Shown piece after piece: positions 29,201 through 37,435 of a stretch of DNA of 37,435 nt. The notes under the pieces were generated by a model. The model ran no database searches. It had not been told where the DNA came from and saw only the letters and a program-made list of their open reading frames with translations. The stretch comes from Paramacrobiotus richtersi. Its lineage: Eukaryota; Tardigrada; Eutardigrada; Parachela; Macrobiotidae. The stretch lies in contig JAQGAU010000158.1 of NCBI GenBank assembly GCA_034698045.1, positions 1 through 37,435 of the forward strand. The letters run 5' to 3'. How positions within the stretch are numbered: position 1 is the first letter of the stretch; each line of letters starts with the position of its first letter. The position numbers were made by a program, and so were the translations under genes.

Positions 29201-30420
29201 AGCAACTTCTCTGCCTTCTCCACTTTCCGCTTATGAGTAGCCTTTTCCCGGTCCAACTCCTCCTTCGGTTCCAACGACTGCTCCAGCGAACGCTTAATTT
29301 CATCCAGTTCTTTTTCGATTTTAAGCCAATGCTCGCGATGTTCCATCAGCTCTTCGTGCATATCTTGCACATCGGCTCCTAGCTACAAAATAAATCAGAC
29401 GTAAATTAATATCAAAAATTTAAAAACTCCCTCAATCTAGAAGTGAAACAATTAAGAAAAAAATAAATGACAACAAGAATTTCTTTTGTAATAAGAAATG
29501 AAAATTTACACATTTGTCTCCAAGTTCTTACCGCTTCTTCGGTGTGCTTTAATCGAGCCGCAGGGGACAAATTTGAGAATTCCGCAACTTGTTCTTGGGG
29601 AAGGAACTGGGTGAGATTGTTGCCTTTAATGCGGAAATCTGTCAACCGGCGAATATAGTCCTTCTTTAAAACGACTGCTCCATCGATAAAATACTGGTCT
29701 GGCTTCCCCTTCGTCGCGTAAAACTTCCTTCGAAACCGGATTTTCCCATTGTCTGCCAGCGGATCGCACCTGAAATCGAAAAATGAAAACATTCTTTCTG
29801 TGTCTTAAAAAACTGATGCTTAACAAATTTTACCAAATTGTTGTACTCATTTGTGATTTTCCGGACATATTTACGAAAATATTTCCGAGCTTTTCCGCAT
29901 CTGTATTTTTTCGCACAATTTTTTCACGTAAGGCACATGAAATTAAACTCAGTGGGAGAAAAAAAGCTGCAAAAATATCAGGAAAACCAAAAAAAATTAA
30001 AAAAATATTCAAAAAGTTACGAAATTTTATTAGACTTTACAAGCAAAAAACTGCGAAGACTTACAACGTGATCTCGATCTCCGCAAACTCAGCGCCCCGT
30101 TTAATAAGATCTGTCAGTCTGTTGGACGCTGTGCGCGCAATAAAACCCGCGGTGGCTCCGCAGCACAGCATGATGGCTGTCACGATGGAACTCTTTCCGA
30201 CCCCATTCGGACCGGACATTATGTTAATGTGGGGCCCGAAATCGAAAAGGAATGCATTGCCCATTCCATCCGTACCGAATGTCCTGTGAAATACATAAAC
30301 CTACGTTAAAACAATAAGGAAAAAGCAACCAGCACACTTTCAGCCTCACATGAAGTTCTTGATGGAAACCCTCAGAATGACACCCTTGCGGAGGGCTGAT
30401 TCTTCCGGCGCGACGTCCAT
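23259..30420 (-). CDS. SMC5: SMC5, structural maintenance of chromosomes protein 5
   Basis: Core ATPase of the nuclear SMC5/6 complex, which acts in homologous recombination repair and replication-fork stability. Seventeen minus-strand exons: 30350-30420, 30065-30283, 29532-29769, 29173-29382, 28872-29096, 28407-28701, 28181-28344, 27698-27900, 27230-27458, 25830-26134, 25421-25553, 25116-25238, 24928-25059, 24743-24847, 24059-24469, 23779-23871 and 23259-23462. Phases close to 1119 aa (human 1101). Landmarks: Walker A SGPNGVGKSSIV near residues 48-56, NNLTQFLPQEQVAEFSNL, two long coiled coils around a hinge, signature HQSGGERVVATAVYLMALQ near 988, Walker B PFRIVDEINQ then GMDGMNERKVF. The C-terminus is acidic (EEYEEEEMNEHD). 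The start Met directly before DVAPEESALRKG is chosen; an upstream in-frame extension to 30570 looks like untranslated sequence. Intron 9 holds an 801-bp TIR element. A 57-nt in-frame stretch in exon 6 could be an optional intron. Confidence 0.96.
26312..27112. mobile_element. 801-bp non-autonomous DNA transposon with TIRs and TA flanks
   Basis: The left end (26312-26340, starts CAGGGGTGGCGCGGCAAT) and the reverse complement of the right end (27084-27112, starts CAGGGATGGCGCGGCAAT) match at 27 of 29 bases through TGTTTCCAGC. Both sides are flanked by TA (26310-26311 and 27113-27114), as for a TA target-site duplication. No transposase frame is visible, so it is MITE-like. The TA flanks and the CAGGG ends suggest the Tc1/mariner superfamily; a hAT element would show an 8-bp duplication, and none is seen. 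It sits in SMC5 intron 9 and accounts for most of that intron's length. Confidence 0.8.
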
Positions 30421-31349
30421 TCCCAAAACGAAACTGCTAAAAGTGATTGGAGAATCGTTCAGCGATACATGGGAGCGACAAATGTAAACGAACCACAAAA
30501 ACCAAGAGCGAATCTTCGAACTTGCAAGTCCAAGTCCTGCAACACTTTTTCGATTATGGTCTTTGTGCAAAACTGCAGGATAAACGACAAGTCTGGAATC
30601 ACAGCGGTGGCGGGTTGGGAGATCCAGTGGCAGGTAAGATTAGTGGATTTCGGTCATTTGCTGAGCTTTTGCTCTTCTAGAGACTAGACTGCAGTAGGTT
30701 TATTTTTTGTGAAAATCTTCGTTTTGGTAATATTCAGGTCTAATGACAACGAATAGATTACCATTACAATGATTACATGGAAAACATTAGGTTAATTAAA
30801 AACTAACTAACTACATTTCTTTGTTTCCGTTTCATCAATGAAGCCGTAGCGAAATGGAATTCCCAATTCGTGTTAGTGGTACTTCCGTTCGGTTATTTCG
30901 TGCGCTTCGCTGGTTTGTAAATTTTCGTTTTGAAACCTGTCACCTGTGAGTTGCGATGTTTGCCAATTTTTGCTTTTGCGGTTTCCCCACTGTGGTGAGA
31001 TGATTTTCGTATTATTCTGATATTTTGACAAGGTCTTAGTCACTTTATATCACTAACAAAGAAAAGCAATTTGAGCCATTTACTGTTAATGTTTACACTG
31101 CAATTTTAGCAATAATACTACATCTGGCATTCTGGTGAAGCTCCGTTTTTACCTGGTCCTCCTAATATAATCCTCCTTGCTTGAAAACCGGACATTTCAA
31201 GTTGAGCTGGTGATGATATTGGGACAATGTCACGATCGATCTAGAAAATCGCATGTTTTCCCCAGTGATATGTGCGCAACCTTCACACTGCATGAGCTGC
31301 TTTCAAGCTGAAGCGGTAGCATCGAAGACGAGAACCTCGCGCAGCCACA
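30421..31349. other. Divergent promoter region between SMC5 (-) and PNISR (+)
   Basis: It holds the 5' UTRs and promoters of both genes. A + strand open frame from 30469 runs to a good donor (CAG|GTAAGA at about 30632), but no convincing downstream exon was found, so it is not called. Confidence 0.5.
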
Positions 31350-33969
31350 ATGTGGCCATATCAGTCCCCCCAGGGACCGTACCGTCCGCCGTATCCCCCT
31401 CAGCCAACCGGAGGCCCCCCGCCTGTCCTTCCTCCAATGTATTACCAACCGCCTCCATCGTCCGAAACAATCGCCCAGAACCTAGCCCTGGCTGCCGAGC
31501 AGTGGGTCCGAATGCAGGCTCCTCCAGCACCCCAACAATACATCCACGAGCCGTACGCCGCGCCGTCGTATCCCCCACCTGCAGGCCCTCCTCAGCAGCC
31601 GTACCATTCACAACCTCCGCCTTATCAACAGGAAGCAGAGTTTCGTGAAGGTGCTGGTCGCATGCAGACTGGGCCACCACAGCAGCCACCTTTTCCGGCT
31701 AATGGACAATTCCGACCGGAGTTTCATCCACCTGGACCGGAGAATCACGGGCCATATCCCGGTGTACCGCGTGGACCGCCGCCCGGATTCCCCAGTCGCA
31801 TGCCTGGTGTTGAGCAGAGCGGAGCCCCGGCTACGCATTTCCCGAACCAGCAGCCGTATCCTCCGTACGGATCAGCGCCGCCGGAACATGCACTGTTGCC
31901 GTCGCCCGTGGATGCATTTGGAAGGCCAATGTGGAATCCTTCGCAGGCTCGTAAGTTGTATTTTATTTAAATTTGTCTTTTCGGAAAAGTGCTTATCCTC
32001 TTACCACTGAATTTGTCCGTACCGTGTATTGTTTCATGGTGAAAAATCCGAATTTTGTATCATGTTAGCACCGCGTTATCCGCCGCCGGAAGTTCAGCCA
32101 GCCCTGACACCCGTCGAACCCTATTACAATTATTCCCTGAAAGGCGGATTGGAGTACATCGATCCCTCACATTCCCAGCACGAGTATTACGATGAGTCTT
32201 CTCTGGTCTACCAGAACTTCGATTTCGAGTCCATGGCCCAGACGCACAGTGCCGAAGCCATTAAGAAACTTCCCCCATGGATTCGAGATGGTCTGGAGAA
32301 GCTGGAGCGAGAAAAGCAGAAAGAACGGGAAAAGCAGCGTTTCATGCTTGAATATGAATCCCGCATCAAGGATGGAACTGAACCGAAGGAGCGGGCTTCC
32401 ACCCCCGAAAGTGGTGACGAGGAGATCGATCAGAAACGGCGATCGCGATCCGGATCAGCCGTTTCCATGCGGAGCGTCTCCCGGACACCGTCGCCTTTGG
32501 ATTCTGAGGAGCGTCAGAGGCTGATAAATCTAGTACGTTTTCTGTCCAAAAAGATGTCGGTTGAAGTCTAAGATGTGTTTTGTAGGGGATAAAAGAGTTG
32601 GCTACCTCGGTTCTGAATCAGTCGATCGCTAAGATGATTGAAAAAGCCAGTGCCGAACTGATTGAAGCCAGGAAAAGTGCACTGAAACAAGCAGCCAGTC
32701 AACCCATCAAGAAATCCGCAGCACTTGCTGCGCTGGCGCAGTTTGGCAGCAGCGACGATTCCGATGATGAGGGTAAAGATGCCAGTGGACTGCCGCCGCC
32801 GCCACCTGGAGTATTAAAAGCGCTGGCTACAGCGCAAAAGGTTGTGGAAATCGTGCCGACTGTCCGGTCCGCTGCTTCACGATCCCCTTCGCCCAAGCCG
32901 CAAATGGACGTGAAGCCGAATAATCCGGTTATCGAAAAGATTGTTAATACACCGTCAGCAGCGAAAACAGAGGAAAAGAAAATCGTGGAAAAGAAATCGA
33001 GGCGTAGTAGTTCCAGTAGCGGGAGTGAACGGAATGGACGGAGGCGGGAGAGTGAGCGGAAGAGGTCGCCGGATAATGAGCGGGGAAGGAAACGAACGGT
33101 GTCCGGTCGACGGAGTTCCAGTTCAAGCAGTTCCAGGTCAGTTTTGTGTCTTTTACGGTATATTTTGCATATATTAGTACATTTGCTTAGATGTTGTGTT
33201 GTAATACTATAATAATTATAGTGAGCGAAGTGCTATTCGAGGACGAAACAGACCCCGAAGACCCTTATCGAACGAGCGAAACAGACCGAGAAGGACCCTA
33301 TCGAATGAACGAAACAGACCCAGAAGAACTCCATCGAATGAGCGGAATAGATCTCGAAGAAGTCCGTCAACGAGCGAGCGTCGTCGTAGTCCCGATCGAA
33401 CTAAGCGCCGTCGCTCCAGATCAAAAAGTCGTGACAAAAACAGGACTTCGAACTCTGCACGACGTTCTTCGCCAGCACGAAGCACTTCTTCCAGACATCG
33501 AGATGAAGTGAACAAGTCCGCGTCGTCGTCTGTATCCGCAAAATCAAAGAAGGATTTGCAGCGACAGGATTCAAAAGGTAGTGTGGATGGTCGGAGTATC
33601 AAGAGTGATGTATCGGATCGAAAAGCGAAAAACGATGCGCCGGAGCGGAAAACGGACCAGAAGAGCGAAAAACCAGATCGAAAGAGTGAGAAACAGTCGG
33701 AAGGTTCGAAAATTGATCGGAGTCGAAGAGAGGACGAGAAACCGGGTAAAGAATCGAAAGATCGAGGGAAGGCAAGCGGTGGTGGAAAAGACCGAAAGAA
33801 AGAAGACAGTACGAAAAAAGACAGCAGTACGAAAGATGCGGGTCGGGATGAGAAAAGTGCCAGTGTGAAAAAGTTGCAGAGTGTTATTGTACGGCCAGTA
33901 TTATCCTCAACCACTTCGCAGTCTCCATCTCGCTCACCCGAACGGAATCGTAGGAAAAGGTACAAATGA
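31350..33969 (+). CDS. PNISR: PNISR-like RS-domain protein (pinin-interacting)
   Basis: Nuclear Ser/Arg-rich protein; PNISR is known to interact with pinin and to localise to speckles, which suggests pre-mRNA processing. Exons: 31350-31950, 32069-32532, 32586-33136 and 33222-33969; phases close to 787 aa (human PNISR is 805). The N-terminal 270 residues are rich in Pro, Gln and Tyr and start MW, as in PNISR. The diagnostic motif is LPPWIRDGLEKLEREKQKE near residues 268-286, followed by an acidic/basic helix, GIKELATSVLNQSIAKMIEKA, an SSDDSDDEGKD acidic patch and a long RS/RE/KD-rich C-terminus. The start of exon 4 encodes four tandem 11-residue repeats (RNRPRRTLSNE type). The last exon ends KRYK then TGA. 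Orthology rests mainly on the LPPWIR motif and the overall architecture. Confidence 0.83.
33244..33375 (+). repeat. Four 33-nt tandem repeats inside PNISR exon 4
   Basis: Units start at 33244, 33277, 33310 and 33343. Each encodes an 11-residue Arg/Pro/Ser unit; the first three are very similar and the fourth is diverged. The unit length preserves the frame. Confidence 0.85.
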
Positions 33970-34238
33970 GAAAAGAGAGATTCGTGAGTCAGTCTTCTTC
34001 TTCGATTCGTTTCTGATAAGCAACTCCATCAAGGTAAACATTGACCGATCGGTCACAGTATTTGTTGACTAGTATGCTAGAAGTTGTGCTGTATTGAACA
34101 TGATCAAGCAGGAATAGAGATTATAACAGTTTGCCCAGTAAACATGACTTTTTGACGTTGTTTATGTTGTGACAAAGGAATATACGCGATAGTATACGAA
34201 AAGTGCTACATACAAAAATGGACGGAGTTTGTCTTTTT
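33970..34238. other. Convergent 3' region of PNISR (+) and the microprotein gene (-)
   Basis: I see no gene or clear AATAAA here. The PNISR and microprotein 3' UTRs probably meet or overlap in this stretch of 269 bases. Confidence 0.4.
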
Positions 34239-34433
34239 TTAGCCACCTTTGGCCTTCTCCTTGGCTTTCTGCTTGGTTTTGGGGGAGATTAAGTCGTCGG
34301 TGGGATTCTTCAGCGGCTGAAATCCGAACCAGTCCTCCATTAGTCCCAGCGGTCCGTCTTTCTTCCACTTGCGTACTCCGATGTATGCAATGAAGGCTAA
34401 CGAGCCCATCAGAGCGATGGCGGTTAATGACAT
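34239..34433 (-). CDS. Single-pass membrane microprotein, 64 aa
   Basis: Single coding exon with a start at 34433. Residues about 3-20 form one hydrophobic helix (LTAIALMGSLAFIAYIGV), followed by RKWKKDGPLGLMEDWFGF and a very lysine-rich tail (KTKQKAKEKAKGG). An N-terminal helix with a basic tail on the other side fits a small ER or mitochondrial inner-membrane subunit, with the tail in the cytosol or matrix. I compared it from memory with several respiratory-chain and SMIM microproteins without a match. A plausible acceptor (TTATCAG) lies 14 bases upstream of the ATG, suggesting a 5' UTR intron. The upstream extension of the frame to 34565 is probably that intron. Confidence 0.55.
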   Translation of the reverse strand: MSLTAIALMGSLAFIAYIGVRKWKKDGPLGLMEDWFGFQPLKNPTDDLISPKTKQKAKEKAKGG

Positions 34434-35444
34434 CGTCTCTGTTGTCCTGATAATTTGCTTTTTATTTTTATTGATGAATGGGGTGGATTTCCAAATTTGT
34501 AAAGCTCTGTGTAATTTGCGTTCTCGTGGTGCTAAAATGTGGATTTTTAGGGTTGCAACTAGCACTGAAAATGCTGTAAAGTGTTGGTATCGGTCGGTGT
34601 ATAAAGACTATGGGGTAAATATGTGGTGTGATTGTTCGAGGCGGAAGTCTCCTTATTGCTAAGTGGCTTGCTCGGGATTCGATTTTGAATTTTTTTTCTA
34701 TTGTAAATCCCCGAAAGATCATAAACTTCGGTACTGCCGGTGGAAAATACTGTTCAACGGCATTTTGATCTCGATCTCGTACGAATTTACAGTTACACAT
34801 CCTCGTAATCTAATCTTCGGAAAAGTACCGTAAAATTAGTTTAATGTTCGGTTTATGATTTTTCTACATTGCAGTGGCAGACAACGATATGTACAGTACA
34901 ACAATACTTTAACAAAGAAACACTGGACTACACATACAGGTTTTCACTGCTTGCACGTGGTCGTAAAAAATCAAACGTGGTCCACACAAGCAGACACAGT
35001 TAACAATAATTACGTGTACGTAATAATTATCAGTTAAGTACTGTTATTCAAAAACATCCGGATCCATAGGTCATCAGGCCACTGCTAGATCATTCGCATC
35101 GCATTTTCTGGGATGCTGGTTTCTGGAAAGAGCAAATCTTGCTTGCCATTGGTCATTTCGCTCGCATACACTGCAGGACAACATACGCACGGTATCGACC
35201 ACAGAGTCCTTCCTTCTGTCTGAAAAGCAACAAAGACATTACACGAGTGCAAGAGTATTACATTTCCCAAAATAATTAACACGCATGATCCGAAAAAACA
35301 ATTACAGTACCAGTTACATAATTTAAAATTAAAAACAACATAATTCAAGCATGTGTTTGTTATATATCATAGCCTCATGTCAGTCTCCACATATAATATA
35401 GAAATAGATATATACATTGTATAGAAATAATAGCTAGAAATTTT

Positions 35445-35477
35445 GGCATCCAATATTGTCAATATATATTAGATGCC
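35445..35477. repeat. 33-nt imperfect hairpin
   Basis: GGCATC pairs with GATGCC at the ends; one mismatch is followed by AATAT/ATATT pairing, with a short AT-rich loop. It is intergenic. Confidence 0.7.
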
Positions 35478-36013
35478 AGAATATGCGGCGCGGTAGTATC
35501 GAAAATGCAAAGACGGGATCTGTATCTTCCCACGTCTGCACTTTTCCCACGCCTATCGTAACTATATAGGCAGGAGAGGTCGTGCAAGGTATTCTTAATC
35601 GTGTGTACTTTGAATTCATAATGATGATTCTCGCCAGATCTGTTTATATCATATTTAGTATTCGTTGCTGTTCTTGTGTACGATTTCAGAACGGAAATTA
35701 AAGATGTACTATCTATCGTGCTCAGTTGATCTACATGTACATTTAAATCTCGTTAATATTTAATACGCTTTTGAATGTATCTACAAAGATGTATATACGT
35801 AAGTACCGTACAATTAATAAATTCATATGAAAAATTTTCAGTACAGTATATATGCGTTAGAAATACACAATAATATTATTAACAGGAAGCTGTATATTCA
35901 GAACAATACCGGTTGCTGGAGCCTCGCATTAGAATAACAAGCCAGTATAATAAACACAAGATTTCCGAAACACACAATTCTAACAAATTAAAATCACTAA
36001 CGACTGCTTGTAC

Positions 36014-36053
36014 AGAATACTTGTATATAAATTAGAATACTTGTATATAAATT
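36014..36053. repeat. 20-nt perfect tandem duplication
   Basis: AGAATACTTGTATATAAATT occurs twice with no spacer. It lies about 110 bases past the stop of the right-edge gene on its 3' side. Confidence 0.9.
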
Positions 36054-36166
36054 ATGCTTATCATGACAACTCTCGAAGCTGAAATTTTCTTTTGGAACAC
36101 AACAAATAGCACGTGGCTTACCATCGCACCGCAGTTAATCGCGTGATCATATTTACCTGACAAAAT

Positions 36167-37435
36167 TCAGCAATTATCGCTATTAGCCGATGTATCACTG
36201 AAGAATCCCTCCTCGGCTGAATCACCCCGCTTATGCTCATCCAGTGTCCGTTTGCCCAGCACACTGGGATTCGTCGGCGTCGAGATGGCCGAATCATCCG
36301 ATCCCGAACTGATCTCCTTGGTGACCTTCTTCTCAAACACATGCTTCGTCTGAAGAAACTTTTGCCGATGACGATTCATCGCGTTCTCCCAGGGATCCGG
36401 CTTGGCCGGGACTTCCGCCGGGACTTTTCCTCTATTTCCCTCCTGCATGCTCAAACGATTCCTCTTCACATTGGGATTATTCCGGATAGTGGTATTGGCG
36501 GTCTTTGGACGTAATGCAACAACCTGTTTAGCGACGGAGATCGGCTGTGATTTGTGCAGCTTTAGCGATTTCTCTTCCGGCAACAAACTCACGTCCATGC
36601 TACGGGCGCGTGATAGTTTCGGTATTACAGTCGGGTTTGTTGTCTGTGATAGGGAGGGTTTTGATAAGCGTCGCGGCGTCGGTGCGGTCGTTTGGGATTT
36701 TATGGCTGGTTGGGGAAGAATCAAATCGGCTGGTTTATGCGGTAATGCTTCGCTATAGCAAATAATAATTTTTATCTAAGTCTTCGAAAAATGCAACCAC
36801 GTTTCGGTGATGCAATCCGTGGTCACGCGTTTATGCTCTAATTTTATACATTTATTTATTTTCTAATATAAAATAAAAACAAATTTTTAACCGAAGATAT
36901 CAAAAGTTACAATTAGCAACGGTTCCGAATTTAACCACGTAAAACAATAAAAATTATGAAAATCTAGCGAAACTAGGATAAAAACAACTGTACGAAAACA
37001 AACAGAATTGTAACGAAGGCGAACAATATCTCATCATGATTTACAGATTATTTTAAAGTTTAACAAGCTTATTGTATAATATATCACTACCATATAATAT
37101 ACCAACAAAAGGTTCGCAAGGTAATTATATAAGTGGATTATTTTATGTCTAACAATGTAAGATTTATGTAGATTAACGAAACTGTTGTTAAATTTTTCGA
37201 AAATGTTTGCGAATACCCTTGTATCCGCTAATGCACAGATCTCTACTAACCGTTTATAAACAACATGCAATTGTGTGAGATCAGTGCTGACCCTCCGGTT
37301 AGCATTGGTATTCACTGGAGTTTTGTTGGGAATGGTACATGTGGGCTCGGAATGAGTGATGGCGGTGTTAGCCGGAGTTTTATGGCTGGCAACAGATGCT
37401 GCGGAATCTCCACATCCGCAGTGGCCACGCCGACA
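36167..37435 (-). CDS. C-terminal part of an unrecognised disordered protein (runs off the window)
   Basis: Two minus-strand exons are visible: 37251-37435 (open at the window edge) and 36167-36752, joined in phase 2 through a GTTAGT donor and a TGCTATAG acceptor, ending in TGA. At least 256 residues are present. The upstream exon starts with a cysteine cluster (CRRGHCGCG) that could belong to a zinc-binding or cysteine-rich segment cut by the edge. The rest is low in hydrophobic residues and rich in Pro, Thr, Ser and Lys (PTPRRLSKPSLSQTTNPT), with one more ordered-looking helix (PDPWENAMNRHRQKFLQTKHVFEKK) and an acidic Ser/Asp tail (SAEEGFFSDTSANSDNC). Family unknown; a regulatory or scaffold protein is possible. 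The 498-nt intron contains nothing notable. Confidence 0.6.

Larger units (their letters stand above)
34434..36166. other. Intergenic, no supported gene
   Basis: A minus-strand stretch with a good acceptor (right end 35219, TTGCTTTTCAG) stays open in two frames to about 35085, but no upstream exon could be joined to it. It also holds a 33-nt imperfect hairpin (35445-35477) and a 20-nt tandem duplication (36014-36053). Much of the rest is AT-rich, and it includes the 3' UTR of the right-edge gene. Confidence 0.4.

Noticed and set aside
30469..30687. Possible + strand exon with a good donor overlapping the SMC5 promoter
   Set aside because: A plausible GTAAGA donor exists at about 30632, but the only reachable acceptor leads to a stop after about 19 codons and the protein resembles nothing. 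It is probably untranslated sequence.
31230..31689. Minus-strand frames opposite PNISR exon 1
   Set aside because: These are shadows of the proline-rich coding sequence on the + strand.
33216..33965. 249-aa open frame on the minus strand
   Set aside because: It is the mirror of the PNISR RS/RD-rich exon, where low-complexity codons leave the opposite strand open. It gives a Phe/Leu/Arg-rich product with no family features.
35085..35348. Acceptor-led open stretch on the minus strand
   Set aside because: The site at 35219 looks good, but two frames stay open and no upstream exon with a fitting donor was found, so no gene can be supported.

Overview
This is animal nuclear DNA. Coding sequence is split into exons with GT-AG junctions, introns are mostly 40 to about 650 bases, and the recognisable proteins are animal orthologues (ARV1, MCM3, MTPAP, SMC5, PNISR). 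About eleven supported genes in 37 kb indicates a compact genome. A small protostome such as a tardigrade would fit the gene density and the style of the divergent 7TM receptor, but the sequence alone does not establish this.

Layout. At the left are a degenerate rhodopsin-type 7TM receptor (+, about 1862-3369) with a frame break in its first exon, and a small secreted histidine/lysine-rich protein (+, 4481-5051). Next come a probable decayed BEL/Pao-type retroelement fragment (-, 5180-5458) and ARV1 (-, 5990-7738). ARV1 is divergent from an unrecognised 160-residue protein (+, 7819-8352) across only 80 bases. MCM3 follows (+, 8482-15457, nine exons). Its largest intron holds antisense open frames and a 67-base near-perfect palindrome. 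Two unrecognised small lysine-rich proteins are divergent (-, 16245-16721; +, 17172-17621) around a GC-rich hairpin. Then MTPAP (-, 18397-22527, six exons) and SMC5 (-, 23259-30420, seventeen exons) lie in tandem. One SMC5 intron carries an 801-bp element with terminal inverted repeats and TA flanks. PNISR (+, 31350-33969, four exons) is divergent from SMC5. The right end has a 64-residue single-pass membrane microprotein (-, 34239-34433) and the C-terminal part of an unrecognised disordered protein (-, 36167 to the window edge).

Functionally this is a neighbourhood of housekeeping genes: MCM3 (replicative helicase), SMC5 (SMC5/6 genome-stability complex), MTPAP (mitochondrial RNA polyadenylation), ARV1 (ER lipid homeostasis) and PNISR (nuclear RS-domain protein). 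They do not form one pathway. Exon boundaries were read by hand from reading frame, GT-AG sites and remembered family sequence. In every large gene the phases close exactly over all exons, which is strong internal support. I see no CRISPR array, tRNA, rRNA or bacterial-type operon, and no clearly new multi-gene system. The most unusual items are the broken receptor, the nested region and palindrome in the MCM3 intron, the TIR element in SMC5, and several unrecognised small genes.
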